Source: Penaeus vannamei
Taxonomy: Eukaryota > Arthropoda > Malacostraca > Decapoda > Penaeidae
DNA length: 64,000 nt
Assembly (NCBI RefSeq): GCF_042767895.1
Contig: NC_091560.1
Location: 32,184,723 to 32,248,722 of the forward strand
Direction: 5' to 3'
The notes beneath the pieces are model-generated. The model ran no database searches. It saw only the letters and a list, made by a program, of their open reading frames with translations, and was not told the origin of the DNA. Positions 38,374 to 51,471 of this stretch are shown piece by piece. Both the position numbers and the translations under genes were made by a program. Numbering within the stretch: the first letter of the stretch is position 1; each line of letters opens with the position of its first letter.

Positions 38374-38873
38374 NNNNNNNNNNNNNNNNNNNNNNNNNNN
38401 NNNNNNNNNNNNNNNNNNNNNNNNNNNNNNNNNNNNNNNNNNNNNNNNNNNNNNNNNNNNNNNNNNNNNNNNNNNNNNNNNNNNNNNNNNNNNNNNNNNN
38501 NNNNNNNNNNNNNNNNNNNNNNNNNNNNNNNNNNNNNNNNNNNNNNNNNNNNNNNNNNNNNNNNNNNNNNNNNNNNNNNNNNNNNNNNNNNNNNNNNNNN
38601 NNNNNNNNNNNNNNNNNNNNNNNNNNNNNNNNNNNNNNNNNNNNNNNNNNNNNNNNNNNNNNNNNNNNNNNNNNNNNNNNNNNNNNNNNNNNNNNNNNNN
38701 NNNNNNNNNNNNNNNNNNNNNNNNNNNNNNNNNNNNNNNNNNNNNNNNNNNNNNNNNNNNNNNNNNNNNNNNNNNNNNNNNNNNNNNNNNNNNNNNNNNN
38801 NNNNNNNNNNNNNNNNNNNNNNNNNNNNNNNNNNNNNNNNNNNNNNNNNNNNNNNNNNNNNNNNNNNNNNNNN
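38374..38873. other. Assembly gap 2, 500 N
   Basis: Exactly 500 N. The left flank is reverse E and the right flank is forward E-to-C sequence beginning AACGCCAAATC. The missing part includes the inverted centre and the forward E tRNA. Confidence 0.95.
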
Positions 38874-39542
38874 AACGCCAAATCAATACACCCAGATGTT
38901 GTCCTTGATAATACAACATAATCAATTTCGCTGTGTACACACGAGACATAGTAATAGTAATTTTGTTTATAGTTCAAGCTGAAAGCAACCAGGTTGAAAT
39001 TTTTTAAGCGGAACAACAGCAGTATCATTGGTATTATATTAATGATTGTGATTATGATAAGGACAAGTTCTGATAATTATTATGCTTATAACATTTGTTA
39101 AACAATAGTTATTTTCATGATAAAGGAGGAGGAGAGATAAAAGAATAAAAGACACGTTCGTCATTATCATAGTATTCTTATGGTGAATCAAATTTGATCA
39201 TATTGTTGTACCCTTACAGACTGTCAAAACAGGCCACGTGAACTAGCCTGTTGACCTATGCCAGGAATTGAATTACAGTTGATAAAAAACTAATCCCGTG
39301 AAAGATAAATGCAATATTATAGTAATAATACAGAATATGAATGCGTTTTGAGAACAGGCGGATCATGAACATTCCCTAATAACATTACTGAAATACAAAA
39401 CTATCATAATTTTGCACTCCCTCTTGTAATGACCCAGTGATAATTATCATAGAAAAGAAAGAAAGAAAAAAGAAAAACAAACATTGGAAATAAGCGCTTC
39501 AATATCGCTAATACAAATTCGTTTCACTTTCACATCATTTAA

Positions 39543-39613
39543 GTCTCCGTGGTGTAGTGGATAGCATGGCTGCCTCTTAATCAGCAGACTCGGGTTCAAA
39601 TCCTGACGGAGAC
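39543..39613 (+). tRNA. tRNA-like gene, family C, anticodon CUU
   Basis: Best family C copy. GACGGAGAC restores the G7-C66 pair, so acceptor and T stem are fully paired. Anticodon stem is GCTGC/TCAGC, loop CTCTTAA. A long T-run starts about 11 nt downstream, a strong Pol III-type stop. Confidence 0.66.
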
Positions 39614-39624
39614 TAACATTCATG

Positions 39625-39625
39625 T

Positions 39626-39648
<23 letters not shown>
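39625..39648 (+). terminator. Long T-run after family C tRNA
   Basis: About 24 T after the tRNA at 39543. Other C copies have shorter T-runs here. Likely both a Pol III stop and a slippage-prone tract. Confidence 0.5.
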
Positions 39649-39658
<10 letters not shown>

Positions 39659-39936
39659 CAAATATTATATGATTAAGATTTTATTTTCAGTGCCATTGTT
39701 ACCATACATGATCGTCTATAAAATGTCAGACAGTGGAAGGGATTCTTCTCTATTTACCTCTGAAAGTTTTATTTCAGTTGCCACTCACGAATGCTACGGA
39801 AAACGCCCTTCCTCGAGTTACTATAGCACAACTGGGAATTTGCATTTTTGTATAACATGGTTATTTGTAGAGAATATTAAATCGGAATGTATATTGAAAG
39901 ATAAGATAATTAACCTAAATTCGTTAATGTCCGGAC

Positions 39937-39960
39937 CGGCGCGTCACAGGTTGAAGACAC
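39937..39960. repeat. Conserved core block 1 (GGCGCG motif), exemplar
   Basis: GGCGCGTCACAGGTTGA, then AGACACC. Found once per monomer in most families (e.g. 1050, 31991, 49, 5243 in kind), about 300-400 bp after the tRNA. It is the only GC-rich spot in the monomer. Confidence 0.75.
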
Positions 39961-39979
39961 CGACCAGAAATAAAGGTTT

Positions 39980-39994
39980 GCTAATCACCTAATC
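39980..39994. repeat. Conserved core block 2 (GCTAATCACCTAATC), exemplar
   Basis: This 15-mer, or its reverse complement, recurs about 20-40 bp from block 1 in nearly every monomer. It is decayed in family G (near 10960 and 57180). Confidence 0.8.
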
Positions 39995-40064
39995 CTAATT
40001 TCGACTCAGACTCCATATTAGTACACACACAAGTTGCCCTCGATAATATATTTAATAATTTCGC

Positions 40065-40088
40065 TGCGTACACACGAAACATGGTAAT
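40065..40088. repeat. Conserved core block 3 (GTACACACGAAACATGG), exemplar
   Basis: Usually GTGTACACACG followed by RARCWTGGTAAT. It lies about 70-90 bp after block 2 in most monomers. The GTGTACAC centre is a palindrome. Confidence 0.75.
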
Positions 40089-40627
40089 CGTAATTGTAAC
40101 TAGAGTTCAAGCTGAAAGCAACCGGGTTCATGGTTGGATATTCAGCCAAAGATCATATCCACACCAAAAACAAGTGTATTGAGAAAACCACTGAATTCAA
40201 TAGGACACTACGGTTTTTTGTAGGTTTCAATAAGACGTATGACTAAGAGTAAGAAATAATTTTACTTATAATTAACCTAACTTTTTTATTATATCTGCAT
40301 CGGCGGGCACAGGTTGAGGACACTTACCCGCAAACATCTAAGGAGTGCTAATCACCCAATCTTAATTTGGAACGTGTCACACGGATCATGAAGATTATCT
40401 TGATAACATTGCTGAAACACAAAGTGAAGATAATATTGTACTTCCTCTTGTAATGAACCAGTGATATCATAAGAAAGAAAAAAGAGACAAACAACATAGG
40501 AAAGAAGTAGGTGCTGTTATTTAGTTATATAGACACTCGTTTTGCTATTTTTCATGCGTTTGAACTAGATTTTTGACCTAGGCAGAAGACCTGTATTTAC
40601 ATTTAATATCAACGTAGTGTAGGAAAT

Positions 40628-40630
<3 letters not shown>

Positions 40631-40677
<47 letters not shown>
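40631..40677. repeat. (TA)n microsatellite, 47 bp
   Basis: Forward-arm equivalent of the other TA tracts, between GTGTAGGAAATGTT and TTCTTTAACCAGTG. Confidence 0.95.
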
Positions 40678-40679
<2 letters not shown>

Positions 40680-41209
40680 TTTAACCAGTGTATTGAGAAA
40701 ACTACTGAATTCAATACAGTTTTTGTAGGTTACGACAAGACCTATGAATAGTTTATGAAGCAATTCTACTTCCAGTGAGCTAGTAAAGCGTACACGAATG
40801 CATATTAGTGAGAATTTTTACAGAGACAACAGCAGTAACATTATTATTATCATGATTATTATCATTATGGCAATAGCAAATTACAGTAAATATTATGGTG
40901 ATAATATGAACAGTAATTTTTGACAATTACAACTATTTTTATAATGAAGAGGGAGACTGAAACGAGAGAGATTGAAAGAAATTCGTCCTTCTTGTATTCT
41001 TTTTCATGGTTGATTTGAAACAATTCACGATTTAATTTCCATTGTGGCTTTTACTATTCCATCTTTGTATAAAGGAGAATAGACTAAAATATAGACATCA
41101 TAAAAGGGACGCGAGGCAAAGAGACAGATAGACAGGCAGACAGACAGAGATGAAAGAACGAGGGAGATAAAATGTTTTTATATTTCAAAGGATACATTTT
41201 TCTTAAACA

Positions 41210-41280
41210 GTTCGTGTTATGTAGTGGATAGCATGTCTGCCTCTGAAACAGTCGACTCGGTTTCAAATCTTTATGTGGAC
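41210..41280 (+). tRNA. tRNA-like, family B, anticodon CUG
   Basis: Full-length B: acceptor GTTCGTG/TGTGGAC (wobble-rich), D arm ATGTAGTGG, loop CTCTGAA. The T stem is weak (TCGGT/CTTTA) and box B reads GGTTTCAAATC. Probably inactive. Confidence 0.38.
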
Positions 41281-42455
41281 TATTAATCTACCTTTTTTCA
41301 CACCAATATTTTTTCTGCACACATTTATTACTATGCACTCACTACTATTATTACTATGCGTAATCGTTATAGAATAGTACCAGACTGTGAACAGGGTGCT
41401 GTCGACCGTTTATGTTTTTGGTTCCTACAAATGCTCTTCTCAATTCTTTTTTTAGTTTTCATCTATTAACTACAGTACATTTGGGAAATATCAGTTTTCT
41501 ATTATATGCGAATTTCTCTAAAATAAACAATGGCAACTTGCATTAAAACATGACAATTTATAATTAAACAAACTTGGAATTTCATTATGTCTACATCGGC
41601 GCGCACAGGTTGAGGGCACTTACTCGCAAACATCTAAGGAGTGCTAATCACCTAATCTTAATTAGGAACGTGTCACGTGGTATATCATTTCACCCGGAAG
41701 GACTTTATTTTGTGTACACACGCAACGTGGTAACTGTAATTTTATCAATAGTTCAAGGTGAAAGCAAACCACGCACACAATAGGGTTCATAAACACTGTA
41801 TAGGTTTCGTAGGCTATGATAAGACCTGTGGCGAAGTGCAAGAGAAATTCTGCACTCAGTGAAATAGCAGGGCGTTCGCGAGTATATATGAGTGAGAATT
41901 TTTACAAAGCGGAACAATAGCAGTATCATCATAAGTGTTATTATAATGATTGGCAATAAGATAATGGCAAGTTATAATAATTGTTATATATATAACATTT
42001 GTTAGACAATTATCTTCATTATAAGGGAGGAGAGAGGGAGGGAAGAGAAAGTGAGAAAAAGGAAAGAGAAAGTGAGAGAAAGAACAGACGTTTGTAATTA
42101 CCAGAGAATTTTTATGGTGTATCAAATTTGTTCACATTAACATACCCTTGCAGACTCAAAACACGCCACGTGAACTAGCGTCTTGACCAAGGCCAGGATT
42201 TACAACTGATACCAAAGTAATTCCGCAAAAGAATAAGACAACATTCTTGTAAAAGGACTGAATATGAATGCGTTTTGAAAACGGGCGGATCATGAAAATT
42301 CCCCAAATAACTTCACTGAAAAACAAAATTATAATTTTGTACTCTTGTAATGACCCAGTGATCATTTTCATATGAAAGAAAGAAAAGGACAAACATAGGA
42401 AATAAGTAGGCGTTCCTATATGCATATTTAAATTCGTTTAACTTTCACCATCTAA

Positions 42456-42526
42456 GTCTCCGTGGTGTAGTGGATAGCATGACTGCCTCTTAATCAGTAG
42501 ACTCGGGTTCAAACCCTGACGGAGAC
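42456..42526 (+). tRNA. tRNA-like gene, family A, anticodon CUU
   Basis: Complete copy with T loop TTCAAAC and all stems as consensus. An eight-T run lies at 42539-42546. Confidence 0.64.
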
Positions 42527-42538
42527 ATACTCATTTCC

Positions 42539-42546
42539 TTTTTTTT
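42539..42546 (+). terminator. Pol III-type T-run after tRNA at 42456
   Basis: Eight T starting 13 nt after the tRNA end. The matching run for the copy at 52663 is at 52746-52753. Confidence 0.5.
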
Positions 42547-42857
42547 ATTATTATTATTATTTTCGAACTCATATATTTTTTAGATTTTATTTTCAGTGCA
42601 AATGTTATTGTGACATAATCGTCTATAAAACGTCAGACAATGGAAGGGATTCTTCTCTACTTACCACTGAATGCTTAATTTCACTTGCCATTCATGAATG
42701 CTACGGAAAAACGTTCTCACTCCATATTTAAGCTTACCTTGAGTTACTAAGCGTTTTTGTATAAGGTGTATTTAAAAAAAAAATGACCAGATTGGCGCGT
42801 CACAGATTGAACACATAACCGAAAAAAAAAGTTTGCTAATCACCTAGCTTTACTTAG

Positions 42858-42873
42858 GAAAGTTTCAACTTTC
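42858..42873. repeat. Fold-back junction, copy 5, inverted
   Basis: GAAAGTT-TC-AACTTTC, the reverse complement of copies 1-4. The whole fold-back region is therefore present in the opposite orientation here and at 53058. Confidence 0.75.
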
Positions 42874-44271
42874 ATTATCTTACTTTTCCGTCTCCCTCTT
42901 CAGTAATCATAATTGTCAAAAAATATTGTTCATATTATTATCATTATAGTTATTTATATCCAATATGAACCCGATTATATAGCATTAACTATGCTATATA
43001 ATCGAGGACAACTGGGTGTACTGATATGGTGTTTGTAACTTTCCAGATTAAGATTAGGTGATTAGCAAACCTTATTTTTTCGGTTGGTGTCTTCAACCTG
43101 TGACGTGCCGATCTGGACCTAATTTAAACAAATTTAGGTTCATTATAAATAGATATCTTTCCATTTATCATTCTATACAAGTGCACGTTATGCAAAAAAT
43201 GTAACGTTCCATTTGTACTATAGTAACTGAAGCAAAGCAAAGATATGGAGTGAGAAGAGCGTTTTTCCGAAGCATTCGTGAGTGGCAAGTGGAATCAAAC
43301 ATTCAGTGGTAAGTAGAGAAGAACCCCGTTGTTTGAAGTGTTTCAGATTAACTATAGAAAAGATTACGTTAAATGTCTTTCATTATCTTTCTTTTCCTTC
43401 TCCCTCTTCAGTTATCATAATTGTCAAAAAATATTGTTCATATTATTATCATTATAGTTATCGCAATTTGCTATTGCCGTAATGACTATAATCATGATAA
43501 CAATAATGTTAATGCTGTTGTCCCTCTTTGTAAAAATCCTCACTAATATGTATTCGTGTACGCCTCACTAGCTCACCGGAAGACCAATTGCCTCTTGCAC
43601 TGTCATGGGTCATATCACAACCTACAAAAACTAGTGTTCTACTGAATTCATTGGTTCTCTCAATACACTGGTCATTGTAGTGGATATGATACATGGCTGA
43701 ATATCCAATGTGAACCCGGTTGCTTCAGCTTGAACTCTAGATAACATTAACTATGCTATATAATCGAGGACAACTTCTGGGTGTAAAATTATAATTACCA
43801 AGCTCCGTGTGTACACAGGGAAAATAATTATGTTTTATATCCTTCTGGATGTACTGATATGCGAGACCTTCCAAATTATGATTAGGTGATTAGCACTAGC
43901 GATTAGAAATGTTTACGGGGAAGTGTCCTCAACTTGTGGCAGACGTAATCTAATTCCAACCAAGCTAATTGATATGTCTTAATATACATTTCCATCGCTC
44001 TTACTATGGAAATTTACATCTAATACAATAATGTCAATTTCCAACATTAGTGTAGATCAAAGATCAAATAGGAATTGAGAAAAGCATTTTTCTATATCAT
44101 TCGTGGGCAGCAACAGTAAACTATAACGCTAGAAGGTAAGCTCAAAGTCCCTGTTCATAGTCTGGCACTATTCTGGAACAATTACGAACATTAATAACAA
44201 CAGTGATTATGAAAGTAATAAAATGTATGCAGAGAAAATATTGATTTGAAAAATTTAAAGAGAAATATTTA

Positions 44272-44342
44272 GTTTCCGTCAAGATTTGAACCCGAGTCTA
44301 CTGATTAGGAGACAGTCATGCTATCCATTACACCACAAAAAC
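44272..44342 (-). tRNA. tRNA-like, family A', anticodon CCU
   Basis: Acceptor GTTTTTG/CGGAAAC: all seven pairs with two wobbles. Against family A, pair 3-70 is T-A instead of C-G, a compensated change. D arm GTGTAATGG. Loop CTCCTAA reads CCU (Arg by anticodon). Stem ACTGT/TCAGT, T stem TCGGG/TCTTGA-side slightly weakened. The best A' copy. Confidence 0.52.
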
Positions 44343-44789
44343 TACTAAACAATATAGTGGTTAATGGTGTACATAAAATAAAATACCATTACCATGCTTC
44401 GTATGTACACAACGAAATTAACTTTTATTATCGAGGACAACTTGTAGGTGTACTAATATGGAGATTGAAACTTTCCTAAGTAAAGTTAGGTGATTAGCAA
44501 ACCTTTTTTTCCGGTCATGTGTTCAATCTGTGACGCGCCAATCCGGTCATTTTTTAAAAAATACACCTTATACAAAAATGCTTAAGTCAATGTAAGCTAA
44601 AATATGGAGTGAGAACGTTTTTCCGTCGCATTCGTGAATGGCAAGTGAAATGAAACATTCAGTGGTAAGTAGAAAAGAACCTCTGCCACTGTCCATTTTA
44701 TAGACGATTATGTCACAATAACAGTTGCACTGAAAATGATATTTTAAAAATATGAGTTCGAAAATAATTTAAAAAGTGTATGTCTGTTA

Positions 44790-44860
44790 GTCTCAGTCAG
44801 GATTTGAACCCGAGTCTACTGATTAATAGGCAGTCATGCTATCCACTGCACCACGGAGAC
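44790..44860 (-). tRNA. tRNA-like, family A, anticodon position AUU
   Basis: The loop is CTATTAA: one C-to-A change turns CUU into AUU (Asn by anticodon). One acceptor mismatch (C6.T67). D arm GTGCAGTGG. Probably decaying. Confidence 0.48.
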
Positions 44861-46039
44861 TTAGATGGTAACAATTAAACAAACCTTTATATATCCATAT
44901 AGGAACGCCTACGTATTTCCTATGCTGTTTGTCCTTTTCTTTCTTTCATATGAAAATTATCACTGGGTCATTACAAGAGTATAAGATTATAATTTTGTTT
45001 TTCAGTAAAGTTATTAGGGGAATTTTCATGATCCGCCCGATTTCAAAACGCATTCATATTCAGTACTTTTACAAGAATGTTGTCTTATTCTTTTGCGGAA
45101 TTACTTTGGTATCAGTTGTAAATCCTGGCCTAGGTCAAGACGCTAGTTCACGTGGCGTGTTTTGAGTCTGCAAGGGTATGTTAATGTGAACAAATTTGAT
45201 ACACCATAAAAATTTTCTGGTAATTACAAACGTCTGTTCTTTCGCTCACTTTCTCTTTCCTTTTTCTCACTTTCTCTTCCCTCCCTCTCTCCTCCCTTAT
45301 AATGAAGATAATTGTCTAACAAATGTTATATATATAACAATTATTATAACTTGCCATTATCTTATTGCCAATCATTATAATAACACTTATGATGATACTG
45401 CTGTTGTTCCGCTTTGTAAAAATTCTCACTCATATATATTCGCGAACGCCCTGCTATTTCACTGAGTGCAGAATTTTTCTTGCACTTCGCTATAGATCTT
45501 ATCATAGCCTACAAAATCTATACAGTGTTTATGGACCCTATTGTGTGCGTGGTTTGCTTCCACCTTGAACTATTGATAAAATTCCAGTTACCACGTTGCG
45601 TGTGTACACAAAATAAAGTCCTTCCGGGTGAAATGATATACCACGTGACACGTTCCTAATTAAGATTAGGTGATTAGCACTCCTTAGATGTTTGCGAGTA
45701 AGTGTCCTCAACCTGTGCGCGCCGATGTAGACGTAATGAAATTCCAAGTTAGTTTAATTATAAATTGTCATGTTTTAATGTAAGTTGCCATTGTTTATTT
45801 TAGAGAAATTCGCATATAATAGAAGAGTGATATTTCCCAAATGTACTGCAGTTAATAGATGAAAGCTAAAAACGAATTGAGGAGAGTATTTGTAGGAACC
45901 AAAAACATAAACGGTCGACAGCACCTTGTTCACAGTCTGGTACTATTCTATAACGATTACGCATAGTAATAATAGTAGGGGTTATAAAAGTAATAAATGT
46001 ATGCAGTAAAAATATTGGTGTGAAAAAGGTAGATTAATA

Positions 46040-46110
46040 GTCCACATCAGGATTTGAACCCGAGTCTACTGTTTCAGAGGCAGACATGCTACTCACTACA
46101 TAACACAAAC
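46040..46110 (-). tRNA. tRNA-like gene, family B, anticodon CUG
   Basis: The only reverse B copy with a fully paired T stem (TCGGG/CCTGA) and a clean box B. Acceptor GTTTGTG/TGTGGAC is wobble-rich. Loop CTCTGAA. The D loop is altered (GTGAGTAGCAT), losing GG at 18-19. Confidence 0.4.
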
Positions 46111-47031
46111 TATTTAAGAGAAATGTATCCTTTGAAATATAGAAAACATTTCATCTACTTCGTTCTTTCATTCTCAATAGAAACTAAATCGCAAATTGTT
46201 TTAAATCAACCATGAAAAAGAATACAAAAAGGACGAATGTCTTTCAATCTCTATTTTTTTTTTTTTTTGAGTCTCCCTCTTCATTATAAAAATAATTGTA
46301 ATTGTCAAAAAATATTGTTCATATTATCATCATAATAGTTACTGTAATTTGCTATTGCCATTATGATAACAATAAGAATGTTACTGCTGTTGTTTCTGTG
46401 TAAAAATTCTCACTAATATGTATTCGTGCACGCTTTACTAGCTCGCTAAAAGTAGAATTGCCTCATAAACTTAGTCATAGGTCTTGTAACCTACAAAAAA
46501 TGTATTGAATTCAGTAGTTTTCACAATACACTGGTTAATAGTTTTGATATAATCCATGGCTGAATTTCCAACTATGAACCCGGTTGCTTTAAGCTTGAAC
46601 TTCAGATAAAATTACAATTACCATGTTTCGTGTATAAACAGCGAAATTAACTTATTAACTATATTATCGAGAACAACTTTTGGGTGTACTGATTTGACGT
46701 GTAAGATTTAAATAAATTTATGTTCATTATAAATCAGTATCTTTCCATATACATTCCAATTTATTTTTCTATACAAATACACGTTATACAAAAATGCAAC
46801 TTCCCATTTGCACTATACTAACTCGAGGAAAGCAAATGTATGGAGTGAGAAAGGCGTTTTTCCGAAGCATTCGTGAGTGGCAAGTGAAATGTAATATTAA
46901 TTGGCAAGTAGAGAAGAACCCCGTTCATAGTCTGACATTTTGTAGGCGATCGTGTATGGTAACAATTTCGCTGAAAATAACATCTTAAAAATATAACGTT
47001 TGAAAATAGTTTTAAAAATATATGTATGTTA

Positions 47032-47102
47032 GGCTCCGTCAGGATTTGAACCCGAGTCTACTGATGAAGAGGCAGTCATGCTATCCACTACACCACGGAG
47101 AC
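47032..47102 (-). tRNA. tRNA-like gene, family D, anticodon CUU
   Basis: Acceptor GTCTCCG/CGGAGCC has a T2.C71 mismatch, shared with the D copy at 61804. The loop is CTCTTCA, with C at position 37. Other stems intact. Confidence 0.52.
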
Positions 47103-47507
47103 TTACAAGATAAGAAGGTAAAACGAATTTATATATATGCTTATGAGAGCGCCTTCCTATTTCTTATGTTATTTGTCTGTCTTTCTCTTCTAATTTATTT
47201 CTTTACTATGATTATTATCACTGGCTACTTACAGTAATGTTATTGAGGGAATTTTCATGATCCACCTGTTTTCAAAACGCTTTCATATGCAATACTATTA
47301 CAAGAATATTGTATTTATTTTATGCGGCATTACTGTGATATCAATTGTAAATCCTGGACTCGGTCGACACGCTCGCTCACGTGGCTTGTTTAGACAGTCT
47401 GTAAGGAGATGTTGATCTGAACAAATTTGATACACCATAAAAATACTAAGGTAAGGACGAACATGTCTTTTATTCTCTTTCTCTCTCCTTCTTTATCATG
47501 AATATAT

Positions 47508-47524
47508 CAAATTCTGACGCGGAC
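47508..47524 (+). pseudogene. tRNA-like 3' remnant at D/E junction
   Basis: CAAATTCTGACGCGGAC: T-loop end, T stem 3' side and 3' acceptor, directly after an orientation flip. It is the mirror of 29009-29025. Confidence 0.45.
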
Positions 47525-48567
47525 TATTAATGATTTAATTTTTACATAATTTTATTACCTATATTTCCACTGCCTACATTTATTCCTTTTATAAGCACTA
47601 CCATTATTAATATATATAATCGCTATAAAAAAGTATCAGACTGTGAACAGGGTACCGTTGTTACCCGCAAAGTTGTGCTAATCACCTACTCTTTATTTGG
47701 AACGTGTCAAACGGTGTATCAATACACCCGGAAGGAGTTATTCTCTATTAAAGGGAATGTTTATCTTCGTTGGGTACACACGGAACATGGTAACTGTAAT
47801 TTCATCTAGAGTTCAAGGTGAAAGCAACCCCGCACACAGCAGGGTTCATAAACACTCACAGCTTTTGTAGGCTTTAAGACCTATGGCGAAGTGCAAGAGG
47901 CAATTCTGCATTCAGTTGGCAAGGCGTTCGAGAATATATGAGTAAGAATTTTAGCAAAGATTAACAGCAGCAGGATCATCATCGCTAAATGTTATCTTAG
48001 TGATTGTAATTACGATAATGATGTTATATTTATGATATATATAACATTTGTGAGACAATTATTGTTTTGCTGATAAGGGCGGAGAGGATGAGAGAAAGGG
48101 AAGGGAAAGAGAATATAAAAGAGAGAAGGAAGAGAAAGTGAGAAAAAGAGAATACAAGACAGACGTTCGTCATTATCGTAGTATATCATGATGTATCAAA
48201 TTTGTTCACATTAACACACCGTTCCAGACCGTCCAAACACGCCACGTGAACTAGCGTGTTGACCGTGGCCAGGATTTGCAATTAATGTGGAAGTAAAAAA
48301 AAGCAAAAGCTAAATACAATTTTGTAATAGTGCTGAATATGAATGCGTTGTGAAAACAGGCAGATCATGAAAATTCCCCTAATAACATCAGTGAAAAACG
48401 AAATTATAACAATTATGTACTCCCCCCCCCCTCCTGGTAATGACCCAGTGAAAATTATCATAGAAAAGAAAGAAAGAAAGAAAAAAAAAAAGACAAACAA
48501 CACAGGAAATAGGTAGGCGCATCTTATATGAATAGATATAAATTCGTTTTGCTTTCATGTTACTTAC

Positions 48568-48638
48568 GTCTTTGTGGTGTAGTGGATAGCATGACTGCCT
48601 CTTAATCAGTTGACTCGGGTTCAAATCCTGACGGAGAC
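48568..48638 (+). tRNA. tRNA-like gene, family E, anticodon CUU
   Basis: Intact E: acceptor GTCTTTG/CGGAGAC, D arm GTGTAGTGG, loop CTCTTAA, variable loop TGAC, T stem 5/5. Confidence 0.6.
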
Positions 48639-49719
48639 AATGACTGAAACATTTTAAAAATTATTTTGAGACTCGTATTATATTCTTAAAATTTGTATTT
48701 TCATTGCAGTTGTTACCATACTTGATTATCTATAAAATGCCAGACTGTGAACTGGGTTCTCTACTTACCACTGAAAGTTGATTTCACTTGCCACTCACGA
48801 ATGCTACGGAAAAAAAACGTTTTTTTCCATAATTTAGCTTTCCTCAAGTTACTATAGCACAACTGTGAATTTGCATGTTTGTATCACGTGTATTTGCATA
48901 GAATAATAAATTGGAATGTATATTCAAAAATCCTGATTTAAATTGAACCTAAAGTCGTTAAAGTCACATCCGGGTCGGCGGGTTACAATTTGAAAACACC
49001 GACAGAGAACAGTTTTGCTAATCACCTAATCTTAATTTGGAAAGTCTCAAACGCCAAATCAATACACCCAGATGTTGTCCTTGATAATACAACATAATCA
49101 ATTTCACTGTGTACACACGAGACATAGTAATAGTAATTTTGTTTATAGTTCAGGCTGAAAGCAACCAGGTTGAATTTTTTTTTAAGCGGAACAACAGCAG
49201 TATCATTGGTATTATATTAATGATTGTGATTATGATAAGCGCAAGTTATGATAATTATTATACTTATAACATTTGTTAAACAATTATTTTCATGATAAAG
49301 GGGGAGAAGGCGAAATAAAAGAATAAAAGACACGTTCGTCATTATCAAAGTATTCTTATGGTGAATTAAATTTGTTCATATTGTTATACCCTTACAGACT
49401 GTCAAAACAGGCCACGTGAACTAGCCTTTTGACCTATGCCAGGAACTGAATTACAGTTGATGAAAAAACTAATCCCGTGAAAGATAAATGCAATATTATA
49501 GTAATAATACAGAATATGAATGCGTTTTAACAGGCGGATCATGAACATTCCCTAATAACATTACTGAAATACAAAACTATCATAATTTTGCACTCCCTCC
49601 TGTAATGACCCAATGATAATTATCATGGAAAAGGAAGAAAGAAAAAAGAAAAACAAACATTGGAAATAAGCGCTTCAATATAGGTATACACAAATTCGTT
49701 TCACTCTCACATCAATTAA

Positions 49720-49790
49720 GTCTCCGTGGTGTAGTGGATAGCATGGCTGCCTCTTAATCAGCAGACTCGGGTTCAAATCCTGATGGAGAC
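49720..49790 (+). tRNA. tRNA-like gene, family C, anticodon CUU
   Basis: Intact family C, same mature sequence as the copies at 8462 and 22410. Confidence 0.62.
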
Positions 49791-50791
49791 TAGAATTCAC
49801 ATTTTTTAAAAATTATTTTCAAACATTATATAAATAAGATTTTATTTTCAGAGCCATTGTTACCATACATGATCGTCTATAAAATGTCAGACAGTGGAAG
49901 GGATTCTTCTCTATTTACCTCTGAATGTTTTATTTCAGTTGCCACTCACGAATGCTACGGAAAACGCCCTTCCTCGAGTTACTATAGCACAACTGGGAAT
50001 TCGCATTTTTGTATAAAATGGTTATTTGTAGAGAATAATAAATCGGAATATATATTGAAAGATAAGATAATTAACCTAAATTCGTTAATGTCCGGACCGG
50101 CGCGTCACAGGTTGAAGACACCGACCAGAAATAAAGGTTTGCTAATCACCTAATCCTCATTTCGACTCAGACTCCATATTAGTACACACACAAGTTGCCC
50201 TCGATAATATATTTAATAATTTCGCTACGTACACACGAAACATGGTAATCGTAATTGTGACTAGAGTTCAAGCTGAAAGCAACCGGGTTCATGGTTGGAT
50301 ATTCAGCCAAAGATCATATCCACACCAAAAACAAGTGTATTGAGAAAACCACTGAATTCAATAGGACACTACGGTTTTTTGTAGGTTTCAGTAAGACGTA
50401 TGACTAAGAGTAAGAAACAGTTTTACTTATAATTAACCTAACTTTTTTATTATATCTGCATCGGCGGGCACAGGTTGAGGACACTTACCCGCAAACATCT
50501 AAGGAGTGCTAATCACCTAATCTTAATTTGGAACGTGTCAGACGGATCATGAAAATTATCTTGATAACATTACTGAAACACAAAGTGAAGATAATATTGT
50601 ACTTCCTCTTGTAATGAACCAGTGATAGCATAAGAAAGAAAAAAGAGACAAACAACATAGGAAAGAAGTAGGTGCTGTTATTTAGTTATATAGACACTCG
50701 TTTTGCTCATTTTCATGCAAGTTTGAACTAGATTTTTGACCTAGGCAGAAGACCTGTATTTACATTTAATATCAACGTAATGTAGGAAATG

Positions 50792-50869
50792 TTATATATA
50801 TAATATATATATATATATGTAAATATATATATATGTATATATATATATATTTATATATATATATATATT
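50792..50869. repeat. Interrupted (TA)n microsatellite
   Basis: TA tract broken by TGTAAA, TG and TT interruptions. Same position as the pure tracts elsewhere, so it is probably an older or degenerating allele. Confidence 0.9.
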
Positions 50870-51406
50870 CTTTAACCAGTGTATTGAGAAAACTTCTGAA
50901 TTCAATACAGTTTTTGTAGCTTACGACAAGACCTATGACCAAGTTTATGAGGCAATCCTACTTATAGCGAAATAGTAAAGCGCACACGAATACATATTAG
51001 TGAGAATTTTTACAGAGACAACAGCAGTAACATTATTATTATCATGATTATTATCATTACGGCAATAGCAAATTACAGTAAATATTATGGTGATAATATG
51101 AACAGTAATTTTTGACAATTACAATTATTTTTATAATGAAGAGGGAGACTGAAAAGAAAGAGAATGAAAGACATTCGTCCTTTTTGTTTTGTTTTGTTTT
51201 TCATGGTAGATTTGAAACAATTCACGATTTAATTTCCATTGTGGCTTTTACTATTCCATCTTTGTATAAAGGAGAATAGACTAAAATATAGACATCATAA
51301 AAGGGACGCGAGGCAAAGAGACAGATAGACAGACAGACAGACAGAGATGAAAGAACGAGGGAGATGAAATGTTTTTATATTTCAAAGGATACATTTTTCT
51401 TAAATA

Positions 51407-51471
51407 GTTATGTAGTGGATAGCATGTCTGCCTCTGAGACAGTCGACTCGGTTTCAAATCTTTATGTGGAC
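51407..51471 (+). pseudogene. tRNA-like, family B, 5' acceptor truncated
   Basis: Same 5' truncation as at 30417 (AGTTATGTAGTGG). The loop reads CTCTGAG, a further A38-to-G change, and the T stem is weak. Confidence 0.55.

Larger units (their letters stand above)
38874..42857 (+). repeat. Short-form arm, forward (C,TA,B,A)
   Basis: tRNAs at 39543, 41210 and 42456; TA at 40631. It ends at the fold-back at 42858, directly after the A core. Confidence 0.78.
42874..47507 (-). repeat. Arm, reverse (A',A,B,D)
   Basis: tRNAs at 44272, 44790, 46040 and 47032. From 42874 to about 44270 there is tRNA-free, A'-related sequence with core blocks (near 43050 and 43880). The content is the mirror of 29026-33657. 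Confidence 0.78.
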
